DNA from: Mucilaginibacter gracilis
Lineage (GTDB): Bacteria > Bacteroidota > Bacteroidia > Sphingobacteriales > Sphingobacteriaceae
Assembly (NCBI RefSeq): GCF_003633615.1
Contig: NZ_RBKU01000001.1
Span: 1,922,001-1,986,000, forward strand
Direction: 5' to 3'
DNA: 64,000 nucleotides
Made by a program: the position numbers and the translations under genes. How positions within the stretch are numbered: the first letter of the stretch is position 1; each line of letters starts with the position of its first letter. The notes under the pieces are model-generated. The model made no database searches, was not told where the DNA came from, and was given only the letters and a program-made list of their open reading frames with translations. Below are positions 44,475-53,056 of this stretch, piece by piece.

Positions 44475-45464
44475 ATGAAAATACCATTTGATACCCTCCA
44501 GTCAGAATTTCTAAGAGTTTTGTTAAAGCTCAATATGGATCCGGCGAAAGCCCAACAATGTGCAACCATATTTGCCGAAAACAGCCGCGACGGCGTTTAT
44601 ACCCATGGACTAAACCGTTTCCCCACTTTTGTGGAATTGATAAAGGAAGGCCTGGTTGATATGAATGCCGAACCTGTGCTTGAAAACCACCTCGGCATAA
44701 TAGAGCAATGGAACGGCAACTATGCGGCGGGTATGCTTAATGCCACCCACTGTATGCAAAGGGCCGTTGATATGGCCAAACAAAACGGACTGGGTTGTGT
44801 GGCTATACGCAATACCAACCATTGGATGCGCGGCGGCACTTATGGCTGGCAGGCTGCTAACCAGGGCTGCATAGGTATTTGTTTTACCAACACTATTGCC
44901 AATGTACCACCCTGGGGCGGTATTGACCCGCGCCTGGGCAATAACCCTTTAATTATTGCCGTGCCAAGGCAAAACGGACATGTGGTTTTAGATATGGCCG
45001 TATCGCAATACTCTTTCGGCAAATTAATGCAGTACCAAAGCAATAACCAGGAGTTGCCCCTGCCGGGAGGTTATGATAACGATGGTAAGCTGAGTACCAA
45101 TGCTACCGACATTATAGCATCTAAAAGGATATTGCCTATTGGTTTCTGGAAAGGTTCGGGCTTATCGCTGATGCTTGATCTGCTGGTTACCATACTGAGC
45201 CAGGGCCGGTCCACAAAAGCTATTACCGAAACCGGGAAGGAAGCAGGTGTATCGCAGGTGTTCATCGCCATACATCAGCCCGATACCGAATTAACCCGCC
45301 AGTTAATAGAACAGATACTTGACTACGCCAAAAGCAGCCGCCCCGAAAAAGAAGGCGGAACCATATCATATCCCGGCGAAAATACGTTGCGTACCCGTGC
45401 CCAAAACATTAAAGAAGGCATCCCGGTTGATGAAGGTATATGGAACAAGGTGTTGGCATTGTAG
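44475..45464 (+). CDS. yiaK: YiaK-like 2,3-diketo-L-gulonate reductase
   Basis: NADH-dependent 2-oxoacid reductase of the malate/lactate (Ldh2) family, acting in L-ascorbate-type sugar-acid use in E. coli. 329 residues: 'NSRDGVYTHGLNRFP' substrate loop, 'VAIRNTNHWMRGGTYGW' with the catalytic His, 'GIDPRLGNNPLIIAVP', and 'LPIGFWKGSGLSLMLDLL'. It stands alone between coaBC (divergent) and GH8; no other sugar-acid genes are close, so the substrate is uncertain. Confidence 0.88.
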   Translation: MKIPFDTLQSEFLRVLLKLNMDPAKAQQCATIFAENSRDGVYTHGLNRFPTFVELIKEGLVDMNAEPVLENHLGIIEQWNGNYAAGMLNATHCMQRAVDMAKQNGLGCVAIRNTNHWMRGGTYGWQAANQGCIGICFTNTIANVPPWGGIDPRLGNNPLIIAVPRQNGHVVLDMAVSQYSFGKLMQYQSNNQELPLPGGYDNDGKLSTNATDIIASKRILPIGFWKGSGLSLMLDLLVTILSQGRSTKAITETGKEAGVSQVFIAIHQPDTELTRQLIEQILDYAKSSRPEKEGGTISYPGENTLRTRAQNIKEGIPVDEGIWNKVLAL

Positions 45465-45523
45465 CAAACAAAACGTTTGCTACAATGTATTTTACTTAAT
45501 TATAATGTATAACGGTTTATAAA

Positions 45524-46753
45524 ATGGGTTTTAGTAAAAAGCTATTAATTACAATTACACTATGGGCAGTGGTTGGTTTTGTACATGCGCAAAAGGCATC
45601 GCGCCCTTTTCCGCAGCATGTAAAATATACTGCCGGCACCATCATCCCCAACCTGGTGCCGCAAAAGCAGTTGGATAATAGCGTAAAATCGTTTTACATA
45701 CTTTGGAAAGAGCGTTACATTAATACCAATTGCAACAACGGGCAATACTATGTTTGGTTTGAAAAGCCCGGCAAGCAATGTGTATCCGAAGGGCAGGGCT
45801 ACGGCATGATGATTGTTGCCCTGATGGCCGGGTACGATAAAAAGGCGCAAAGTACTTACAACGGTTTATACAAATACTACAAGGCGCACCCCAGCACCCG
45901 CAGCCCTGCCTTGATGGCATGGGCGCAAAATGCCAATTGTAAAGACCTTGGCGGAAGCAGTGCTACCGACGGCGATATGGATATTGCTTACTCGCTGTTA
46001 CTGGCCGACAAGCAATGGGGCAGCAAAGGCGATATAAATTACCGCAGCGAAGCCAGAACCATGATAGCCGCAATTATGAAGCAGGAGATAAACGCTAAAA
46101 CCTTTTCGGTGATATTAAGTAACTCGGTTGAGTATGATAGTGGGGATTATTTTGATACCCGATCGTCGGACTTTATGCCGGCGCATTTTAAGGAGTTTAA
46201 AAAACTGAGTGACGATGCCAATTGGGATAAAGTGATTGACCGTAATTACGCGCTATTTAAATTAATGCAAAACAAATACAGCCCCGATGCCGGTTTAATA
46301 CCCGATTTTATACAGCATGTTAATAAAAAGCCTATCCCGGCAAAGGCAAAATATCTGGAATCGGTTTACGATGGGGCCTACAATTACAATGCCTGCCGTG
46401 TACCCTGGCGGATAGCAACCGATTATATTTTGTATGGTGATAGGCGATCGAAAACGATGGTTGATAAAATAAACACCTGGATACGCCAAACCACCAAAGG
46501 TAACCCCGATAACATTTCGGCGGGGTATAGCCTGCAAGGCAACGATTTAAAAAGCCGGTATTTTGAGGCCCTGAGTTTTATTGCACCCTTCGCGGTTTCT
46601 GCTATGGTTGACCAAAAAAACCAAACATGGCTTAACCAGGTTTGGGACTACATTATAAAATTTGACCTCGACGGATTTGACTACTACGACAACAGTATCA
46701 AAATGCTCAACATGATTATTTTATCAGGAAATTACTGGGCACCGGGAGGGTAG
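45524..46753 (+). CDS. glycoside hydrolase family 8 protein
   Basis: Exported (alpha/alpha)6-barrel glycanase, 409 residues, with a signal peptide (ending near FVHAQ). Catalytic acid Glu89 lies in CVSEGQGYGM, and the GH8 signature is ATDGDMDIAY with Asp149 and Asp151. GH8 enzymes cut chitosan, cellulose or lichenan; the choice cannot be read from sequence, although chitosan or beta-glucan fits a soil bacterium. It does not sit beside cellulose-synthesis genes, so it is not obviously BcsZ. Confidence 0.9.
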   Translation: MGFSKKLLITITLWAVVGFVHAQKASRPFPQHVKYTAGTIIPNLVPQKQLDNSVKSFYILWKERYINTNCNNGQYYVWFEKPGKQCVSEGQGYGMMIVALMAGYDKKAQSTYNGLYKYYKAHPSTRSPALMAWAQNANCKDLGGSSATDGDMDIAYSLLLADKQWGSKGDINYRSEARTMIAAIMKQEINAKTFSVILSNSVEYDSGDYFDTRSSDFMPAHFKEFKKLSDDANWDKVIDRNYALFKLMQNKYSPDAGLIPDFIQHVNKKPIPAKAKYLESVYDGAYNYNACRVPWRIATDYILYGDRRSKTMVDKINTWIRQTTKGNPDNISAGYSLQGNDLKSRYFEALSFIAPFAVSAMVDQKNQTWLNQVWDYIIKFDLDGFDYYDNSIKMLNMIILSGNYWAPGG

Positions 46754-46754
46754 T

Positions 46755-46980
46755 TGATGGTTGATAGTTGATGGATAATGGTTCATTGCTGAGGAAGCGG
46801 AGAGTTGATAGTTGAGGTAGTTCATGGATCATAGATGATAGTTCATGGATCATAGTAAGGGTGATAAGGTAGCCAATACCCAACTGCTCTCTATCCTTCC
46901 AGCCCCATGAACTACCTCAACTCCATGAACCATCAACCATGAACTATCTTCTATGATCCATGAACCATGAACTATGATCC
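46755..46980. repeat. GTTCATGGATCATAG word array
   Basis: Left flank (46755-46858) carries words like GATGGTTGATAGTTGATGGA and GTTCATGGATCATAG; right flank (46905-46980) carries the reverse complements ATGAACCATCAACCATGAAC and CTATGATCCATGAACCATGA. Together they can form a long hairpin between the GH8 gene and the convergent pseudouridine synthase. The last words overlap the stop codon of the latter. Confidence 0.85.
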
Positions 46981-47706
46981 AAATCCTCCCGCAAGAGTCT
47001 CAAACTTATCCCAAAAACCATCGCTGGGTAGTTTGGCATAAATATCAACAGGTTCTTTTTTTATGGGGTGTATAAATTGTATGCGCCTGGCATGTAAACA
47101 AATGCTCTTTTTTAAGCTGCCGCGTGGGTAGCCATATTTATTATCGCCCACAATAGGGCAGTTAAGGGTTGATAATTGCACCCGTATTTGGTGCGGGCGG
47201 CCCGTTATCGGGTCAACCTCAATTAAGTAATAGCCGTTTAGTTCGCCAATTAGCTTGTAGTTTAATTCGGAGCGCAGGCTGCCTGTCACTTCATGGTCGT
47301 GGGCTTTGGTAACGTTTTTTTGCGGGTTTTTTATCAGCCAGTGTACCAGGTTTCCGCTTTCGGGCACGGGCCTGTTGCGCACTACGGCCAAATAGGTTTT
47401 GTGTATTTCGCGGCCCTTAAACAAGGCGTTCATCCGCTCAAGCGCCTTGCTGGTTTTGGCAAACATAATAACGCCGCTAACGGGCCTGTCAAGCCGGTGT
47501 ACCACGCCTAAAAACGCGCCATTGGGTTTATTGTATTTTTGTGCAATGTAGCGTTTAACCTTTTCATCTAACGATTCATCGCCCGTATCATCAACCTGTA
47601 CAATATCTCCCGCACGCTTGTTTATGGCTATAAGGTGGTTGTCCTCATATAAAACATCCTTGTCGGTTATGTTGTAGGGCGCAGCCTGAAATTGAATTTT
47701 ACCCAT
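46972..47706 (-). CDS. RluA family pseudouridine synthase
   Basis: 244 residues. 'GVVHRLDRPVSGVIMFAKTSKALERMNALF' carries HRLD with catalytic Asp73, and 'DPITGRPHQIRVQL' and 'GYPRGSLKKSICLHARRIQF' complete the RluA core. It lacks an N-terminal S4 domain. It modifies uridine in 23S rRNA or tRNA; the exact site cannot be told. Its last codon and TAG stop lie in the repeat word GGATCATAG. Confidence 0.93.
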   Translation of the reverse strand: MGKIQFQAAPYNITDKDVLYEDNHLIAINKRAGDIVQVDDTGDESLDEKVKRYIAQKYNKPNGAFLGVVHRLDRPVSGVIMFAKTSKALERMNALFKGREIHKTYLAVVRNRPVPESGNLVHWLIKNPQKNVTKAHDHEVTGSLRSELNYKLIGELNGYYLIEVDPITGRPHQIRVQLSTLNCPIVGDNKYGYPRGSLKKSICLHARRIQFIHPIKKEPVDIYAKLPSDGFWDKFETLAGGFGS

Positions 47707-47784
47707 TGGTGAATTTCTGATTTAAGATGTTCAATCTCCGGTTTGCTTCTGTCTCAATACTCATATCTCAATACTCAAATCTAA

Positions 47785-48600
47785 CTAATACTGTTCCTTT
47801 TCACTCGGGAAATCGTTAGCCTTTACATCCTTAATATAATTTTGGATGGCACCGTTCATTACATCGTACAAACTGGCATACTGGCGCAAAAAACGAGGCC
47901 TAAAGCCCTTGTTAATACCCAGCATATCGTGTATAACTAAAACCTGCCCGTCGCAATGCTGGCCTGCGCCAATACCAATGGTGGGTATGGTTAAGTTTTC
48001 GCTCACCTCTTTAGCCAGTTTTGCCGGTATTTTTTCTAACACAACCGAAAAGCAACCTAAATCCTGCAATTTGGCAGCATCTTCGCGTAGTTTGAATGCT
48101 TCGGCTTCCTCTTTAGCACGAACGGTATAGGTGCCGAATTTATAAATAGATTGCGGCGTTAAACCTAAATGCCCCATAACCGGGATGCCCGCAGCCAGTA
48201 TGCGGCTAACCGATTCGGCAATCTCCAAACCGCCTTCTAACTTTACGGCATGAGCGCCCGATTCCTTCATGATGCGGATGGCCGAATTAAGGGCTTCCTT
48301 TGAGTTACCCTGGTACGAACCAAAGGGCAGATCAACAACTACCAGCGCGCGGTTAATGGCACGCACTACCGATGATGCATGGTATATCATCTGGTCTAGC
48401 GTGATAGGCAGCGTAGTTTCGTGCCCCGCCATTACATTGGACGCCGAATCGCCAACCAATATTACATCAATACCGGCATCATCAACTATGGTAGCCATCG
48501 AGTAATCGTAAGCAGTAAGCATCGCTATTTTTTCGCCGCGCTGCTTCATTTCCTGTAAAATGTGGGTGGTAATCCTTTTAACCTCTTTGTGTACCGACAT
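47785..48600 (-). CDS. panB: 3-methyl-2-oxobutanoate hydroxymethyltransferase
   Basis: First committed step of pantothenate synthesis: 2-ketoisovalerate plus methylene-THF to ketopantoate. 271 residues, TIM barrel, with '[31 protein letters not shown]' and '[13 protein letters not shown]', 'AVKLEGG' and '[14 protein letters not shown]' holding the Mg-binding and catalytic acids. Start at ATG 48600; a TTG earlier is unlikely. With coaBC 3.4 kb away both steps serve coenzyme A, but they are not adjacent. Confidence 0.95.
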   Translation of the reverse strand: MSVHKEVKRITTHILQEMKQRGEKIAMLTAYDYSMATIVDDAGIDVILVGDSASNVMAGHETTLPITLDQMIYHASSVVRAINRALVVVDLPFGSYQGNSKEALNSAIRIMKESGAHAVKLEGGLEIAESVSRILAAGIPVMGHLGLTPQSIYKFGTYTVRAKEEAEAFKLREDAAKLQDLGCFSVVLEKIPAKLAKEVSENLTIPTIGIGAGQHCDGQVLVIHDMLGINKGFRPRFLRQYASLYDVMNGAIQNYIKDVKANDFPSEKEQY

Positions 48601-48639
48601 AGTAATTGGTTCTAAATTGCCAAAGGTAGGATTATTTTA

Positions 48640-48880
48640 GATTTTGGATGTAGGATGTTCGATTTTGGGTAATTGAAGATATTTCGGATTTCGGAAGTTC
48701 GATTTCGGATTTATTTGTCCTATAATACCCCCCGCTGTCATTGCGAGGCACGAAGCAACCGCACGTAAGCCAGGCCACTATACATCACTGATATTGCTTC
48801 GTACTCGGCAGTTCCAAATCCGAAATCGAACTTCCGACATCCAAAATAAATCTAAAATACCAATTCCGAAATCCGAAATA
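48640..48880. repeat. word array with an embedded REP-like element
   Basis: Words GGATTTCGGAAGTTCGATTT (48680-48699) and TTCGATTTTGGGTAAT are mirrored by AAATCCGAAATCGAACTTCC (48816-48835) and ATTCCGAAATCCGAAATAAA (48863-48882). A decayed REP copy (CATTGCGAGGCACGAAGCAA, 48739-48758) sits between the arms. The 397-base gap holds no gene. Confidence 0.75.
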
Positions 48881-48886
48881 AACCCA

Positions 48887-48894
48887 TACCTTTG
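48887..48894 (+). promoter_or_regulatory. -7 box before carA
   Basis: TACCTTTG is an exact TAnnTTTG match, about 104 bases before the carA start. A clear -33 TTG is not seen. Confidence 0.45.
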
Positions 48895-48997
48895 CGCTCG
48901 TGAATAAAGAGGTGCTATACTTCCATATTTTCTATCCTATTCTGCGGAACTTTACACTGCCTAAGCTTTCGTTTTTCATTTTTAAATTTCATTACAA

Positions 48998-50095
48998 ATG
49001 AGCTACCTAACTAAATTACCTGCCATATTATTATTAGCCGACGGTACCGTTTTCCACGGTAAAGCTGCCGGAAAAATAGGCACCACAACCGGCGAAATAT
49101 GCTTCAACACCGGAATGACAGGCTACCAGGAAATTTTTACCGATCCATCGTACTTCGGCCAAATTATGGTTACTACCAACGCTCACATTGGTAATTATGG
49201 TATCCGTAAAGAAGAAGTAGAATCGGAACAGATACAGATAGCCGGTTTGGTTTGCAAAAATTACAACATAGCCTACAGCCGTAAACAAGCCGACGAATCT
49301 ATCCAGGATTATTTCCAGGAGCAAAATATTGTTTCCATATCTGATATTGATACCCGCCAACTGGTGCGTTACATCCGCGAAAAGGGAGCTATGAATGCCA
49401 TCATCTCTTCGGAAATTATGGATATTGATGAGCTTAAAAAACGCTTAGACCAGGTGCCGTCGATGGATGGCTTAGAGCTATCGTCGCAGGTATCAACCAC
49501 CGAGCCTTACCATTTTGGTACCGAAGGTGCAGGCAAACGCATTGCTGTTTTAGATTTGGGCGTTAAAAAGAATATTCTGCGTAATTTTTCGCACAGAGAT
49601 GTGTATGGTAAGGTTTTCCCGGCTAAAACCACTTTTGCCGAGATGGAAGAATTTGCTCCCGATGGCTATTTTATATCAAACGGCCCCGGTGATCCGTCGG
49701 CAATGCCTTACGCCATTGATACCGTAAAAGAAATACTTGCCGCCGAAAAACCAATGTTCGGCATTTGCCTGGGCCACCAGTTGCTGGCTTTAGCAAACGA
49801 CATACCGACCAAAAAAATGTTTAACGGCCACCGCGGTTTAAACCACCCGGTAAAAAACATCATCAAAAACCATTGCGAAGTAACATCGCAAAACCACGGC
49901 TTCGGCGTTGTGCAGGAAGCTGTAAGAGCGTCGGACAAGGTGGAAATAACCCACGTAAACCTTAACGATCAATCGATAGAAGGCATCCGCGTTAAGGGTA
50001 AAAAAGCGTTCTCGGTACAATACCACCCCGAATCATCACCCGGCCCGCACGATTCGCGCTACCTGTTTGATGATTTTGTGGATATGATGGAATAA
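48998..50095 (+). CDS. carA: carbamoyl-phosphate synthase small subunit
   Basis: Glutamine amidotransferase subunit feeding ammonia to CarB for pyrimidine and arginine synthesis. 365 residues: N-terminal CPSase domain, then a class I GATase with Cys257 in FGICLGHQLL and His343/Glu345 in QYHPESSPGPHD. Full length. carB is not within the window; a terminator after carA separates it from the next gene. Confidence 0.96.
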   Translation: MSYLTKLPAILLLADGTVFHGKAAGKIGTTTGEICFNTGMTGYQEIFTDPSYFGQIMVTTNAHIGNYGIRKEEVESEQIQIAGLVCKNYNIAYSRKQADESIQDYFQEQNIVSISDIDTRQLVRYIREKGAMNAIISSEIMDIDELKKRLDQVPSMDGLELSSQVSTTEPYHFGTEGAGKRIAVLDLGVKKNILRNFSHRDVYGKVFPAKTTFAEMEEFAPDGYFISNGPGDPSAMPYAIDTVKEILAAEKPMFGICLGHQLLALANDIPTKKMFNGHRGLNHPVKNIIKNHCEVTSQNHGFGVVQEAVRASDKVEITHVNLNDQSIEGIRVKGKKAFSVQYHPESSPGPHDSRYLFDDFVDMME

Positions 50096-50116
50096 TTTTA
50101 GACACATATAATAATG

Positions 50117-50145
50117 AGCCTGGCAATTGTCGGGCTTTTTTGTTT
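50117..50145 (+). terminator. terminator after carA
   Basis: AGCCTG and CGGGCT (one G-T pair) with a short loop, then TTTTTT. About 20 bases after the stop codon. Confidence 0.7.
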
Positions 50146-50184
50146 TAGCATGAGGTGGTTTGGCAGAAGCAAGGGCTCTCAAAT

Positions 50185-50216
50185 AAAAAAGCCCTCTTCC
50201 AGGGCAGGAAGAAGGC
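50185..50216 (-). terminator. terminator of the porin-like gene
   Basis: On the minus strand GCCTTCTTCC pairs with GGAAGAGGGC around TGCCCT, with a TTTTTT tail. The site is 27 bases past the gene's stop. Confidence 0.88.
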
Positions 50217-50242
50217 CTCACTCAAAAAAACTAAACAATCAA

Positions 50243-50848
50243 TTAATATACTTTAAAGGCTAACCCAAATTGGAATACCTGGTTGCGGTATTCGGGCGTT
50301 TGAGATGTGCCATCACCATTGTTCTTTTGCAGATCGAGGGCATAGCGGGCACGAAAATCAACCGATTTGCTCAAATCGATACTAAAACCGGCAACGCCGC
50401 CAACAATGTTTTTGCGCAGGTTATCCCTGTCGTTATTATACTGTGTTTGTGTAGTGGTTGATATACCGTTGCTGTAAACATTTCTGGTTGATGTAGCAAA
50501 CGAAAACTGCGGGCCAACCAAAACGGCAAAGCCATCGGCCAGTTTAATTCTGGCCAGCAAGGGCACATCAACAAAATTGCGGGTTTGCGTAAAATCGCCG
50601 GATGGGATGTTGGCTTTATAACCCTTTTGTGCATAAAGTACTTCGGGCTCAATACCAAGCGGACCAACTATAGGTATCTCCAGCGTAATACCCGCGTTAA
50701 ACCCTGTGGTGTATTTGGTATCAAAATTATTGTCGTTAGTTTTTATAATATTTGATACATCAAGGCCGCCTGTGGCACCTATTTTAACCTGTGCGTTTAC
50801 TGCGCCTGCAACCAGCAATGCGGCAGCTATTAATATAGATTTTTTCAT
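50243..50848 (-). CDS. PorT-family outer-membrane beta-barrel protein
   Basis: 201 residues. Signal peptide MKKSILIAAALLVAGAVNAQ, then eight-strand-type barrel: 'VKIGATGGLDVSNIIK', 'GFNAGITLEIPIVGPLGIEPEVLYAQKGYKA', 'YVDVPLLARIKLADGFAVLVGPQFSF' and final 'FQFGLAFKVY' with the C-terminal aromatic pattern for assembly. Family of small outer-membrane proteins (PorT-like domain, OmpX-size), role unknown. Divergent from GH3; 250 bases of promoter region between. Confidence 0.85.
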   Translation of the reverse strand: MKKSILIAAALLVAGAVNAQVKIGATGGLDVSNIIKTNDNNFDTKYTTGFNAGITLEIPIVGPLGIEPEVLYAQKGYKANIPSGDFTQTRNFVDVPLLARIKLADGFAVLVGPQFSFATSTRNVYSNGISTTTQTQYNNDRDNLRKNIVGGVAGFSIDLSKSVDFRARYALDLQKNNGDGTSQTPEYRNQVFQFGLAFKVY

Positions 50849-51100
50849 GTGATATATAAGTTAACTACAACACCGCATGAAATAAATGTGCCAATGGCAA
50901 AAATTGCCAACTTAAAAACCTGTATTTAACTACAGGTTGTGCCTTTTTTGTGGTTTGCTTACTTTTATGGTTTGATATTAACCAATAATTAAATGGTCGG
51001 CGATGTTTAAAATTGTATATTTTACAGTACAATATCACTGTAAAAGCATTAAAAACGCCGCTATATTTCAAATTGAAGGGTATAATTAATAGTTTTGGTT

Positions 51101-52825
51101 ATGCTACACACACGCCTATATAAAAAGCTGCTTATCATCATTCTTGCTGTTTCAACAAATGCGGCCTTTTGCCAGCAAAAGGAGGGCTTTATACCATCGT
51201 TAAATCAACAAAACCATTGGGTCGATTCTGTTTTTAATAAGCTGAGTAAAAAGCAAAAAATAGCCCAGTTATTTATGGTAAGGGCACATACCAACAGGGG
51301 CGAGGCATTTCAGGATTCGATAGGAAGAGTTATCAAAAAGGAAAAGATTGGCGGCCTTGTGTTTTTTCAGGGCGGGCCCGAGCGGCAGGCAGTGCTGCTA
51401 AACAAGTATCAAAAACTGGCCAAAGTACCGCTGCTGGTAGCTATGGATGGCGAGTGGGGCCTTGGTATGCGGCTTGATTCAACCATAGCGTACCCTTACC
51501 AGATGACGCTTGGCGCCATACAGGATAACACCCTTATTTACAAAATGGGGCAGGAGGTAGCTAACGATTTTAAGCGGCTGGGCATGCAAATGAATTTTGC
51601 GCCCGATATGGATGTAAACAACAACCCCAACAACCCCGTAATAGGCTACCGCTCTTTTGGCGATAACAAATACAACGTGGCTAAAAAAGGCATAGCCTAC
51701 ATGCAGGGCATGCAGCATAACGGCGTATTAACCACAGCCAAACACTTCCCCGGCCATGGCGATACCGACGTAGATTCGCATTTTGATTTACCCAAATTAC
51801 CCTTCAACCGCCAACGGTTAGATTCGTTAGAAGAATATCCCTTTAAGCAAGCCATTGCCGCTGGTATTAGCGGCATTATGGTAGCACACATGAATATCCC
51901 CGCTCTGGATTCTACCCTGCATTTGCCGTCAACCCTGTCTAAACCCATCATCACCGGTATTTTAAAAGATTCGTTGGGCTTTAAGGGCTTAATCGTTTCG
52001 GATGCGATGGAGATGAAGGGTGTTGTAAAATACTTCCCCAATGGCGAAGCCGATGTAAAAGGGTTTATGGCCGGTATGGACATCCTCGAACTTTCGGGCG
52101 ATACCAAACGGGCCGTTAAAATGATAAAAAAAGCCATCCGCAAAAAGCAGATACAAAAGGAAGAACTGAATGAAAGAGTTAAAAAAATCCTTATAGCCAA
52201 ATATTGGGCGGGCCTTAGCCACCTGCAACCCATACCCACCGAAAATTTGTATCAGGATTTAAACCGCCCCGAAGCCAAAGCCCTGGTGCAGCAACTTTGC
52301 GATTCGGCAATTACGATGTTAAAAAGCGATACTATTTTCGCTGTAGATGCCAAATCGAAAATTGCGATATTAAGTATCGGTACACCTAAAACAACGGTTT
52401 TTCAACAACAATTGAGCTTGCAATACCCCAATGCAAAACTGTTTAACATAGCAAAAAATGCGGGTGTGCCCGAGTTAAACCGTATGCTCGATACCTTAAA
52501 AACATACAACTACGTATTGGTTGGCGTGCACGATGCCCGCCTGCGCCCGGCAAGCAAGCTGGATTACACAACCGACGTTAAGTTTTTTATTGCCGAACTT
52601 GCCGCTCAAAAAAACACCGCGATCAGCGTGTTTGCTAACCCTTACACCATAGCCGGGCTGCCCGGCATAGAAAAATGCCAAACCCTTTTAGTTGGCTACC
52701 AAATGAGCGATGAGATGCAGCACTCGGCAGCAAAAGTAATAACCCGACAGGCCAAACCCACAGGCAAATTGCCCGTAAGTATTAATGCGTTTTTTGCTAA
52801 TGGAACGGGTGTGGTAATGAAGTGA
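51101..52825 (+). CDS. glycoside hydrolase family 3, beta-N-acetylhexosaminidase type
   Basis: From ATG 51101 the protein is 574 residues (an in-frame TTG lies two codons earlier). Signal peptide ending near AAFCQQ. The catalytic TIM barrel shows the NagZ-type 'TAKHFPGHGDTDVDSHFDLP' loop near 213-230 and 'IVSDAMEMKGV' with the nucleophile Asp near 300; a C-terminal alpha/beta domain follows to 574. The long beta-lactamase domain of many Bacteroidota NagZ-like fusions is missing. Likely cuts beta-1,4-GlcNAc from cell-wall or chitin fragments in the periplasm. Confidence 0.9.
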   Translation: MLHTRLYKKLLIIILAVSTNAAFCQQKEGFIPSLNQQNHWVDSVFNKLSKKQKIAQLFMVRAHTNRGEAFQDSIGRVIKKEKIGGLVFFQGGPERQAVLLNKYQKLAKVPLLVAMDGEWGLGMRLDSTIAYPYQMTLGAIQDNTLIYKMGQEVANDFKRLGMQMNFAPDMDVNNNPNNPVIGYRSFGDNKYNVAKKGIAYMQGMQHNGVLTTAKHFPGHGDTDVDSHFDLPKLPFNRQRLDSLEEYPFKQAIAAGISGIMVAHMNIPALDSTLHLPSTLSKPIITGILKDSLGFKGLIVSDAMEMKGVVKYFPNGEADVKGFMAGMDILELSGDTKRAVKMIKKAIRKKQIQKEELNERVKKILIAKYWAGLSHLQPIPTENLYQDLNRPEAKALVQQLCDSAITMLKSDTIFAVDAKSKIAILSIGTPKTTVFQQQLSLQYPNAKLFNIAKNAGVPELNRMLDTLKTYNYVLVGVHDARLRPASKLDYTTDVKFFIAELAAQKNTAISVFANPYTIAGLPGIEKCQTLLVGYQMSDEMQHSAAKVITRQAKPTGKLPVSINAFFANGTGVVMK

Positions 52826-52865
52826 TTTGGAGTTGATTTTGTATATTTAAAGACATCTAAACGCG

Positions 52866-53001
52866 CGTCATTGCTTCGTGCCTCGAATTACGCTGTGGAT
52901 TAATTCCATCTCACAACTCTGTGAACCTCTTTGTCACTTTCTCTCTGTGCTCTTTGTGGTAAAAAATCAACCACAAAGGTTTCGAACAAAGTAAGCACAG
53001 A
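52866..53001. repeat. REP fragment and CACAGAG word repeat before the helicase gene
   Basis: CATTGCTTCGTGCCTCGAAT (52868-52887) is a fragment of the REP-like element. TTTCTCTCTGTGCTCTTTGT and its reverse-complement partner (ACCACAAAGG...GCACAGAG, to 53001) form a hairpin-type word repeat. It occupies most of the 231-base gap. Confidence 0.6.
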
Positions 53002-53056
53002 GATTTATCATCCAAACCCACCTTCCCACTCCCGGCAAATCTTCGTATTTTTACGT

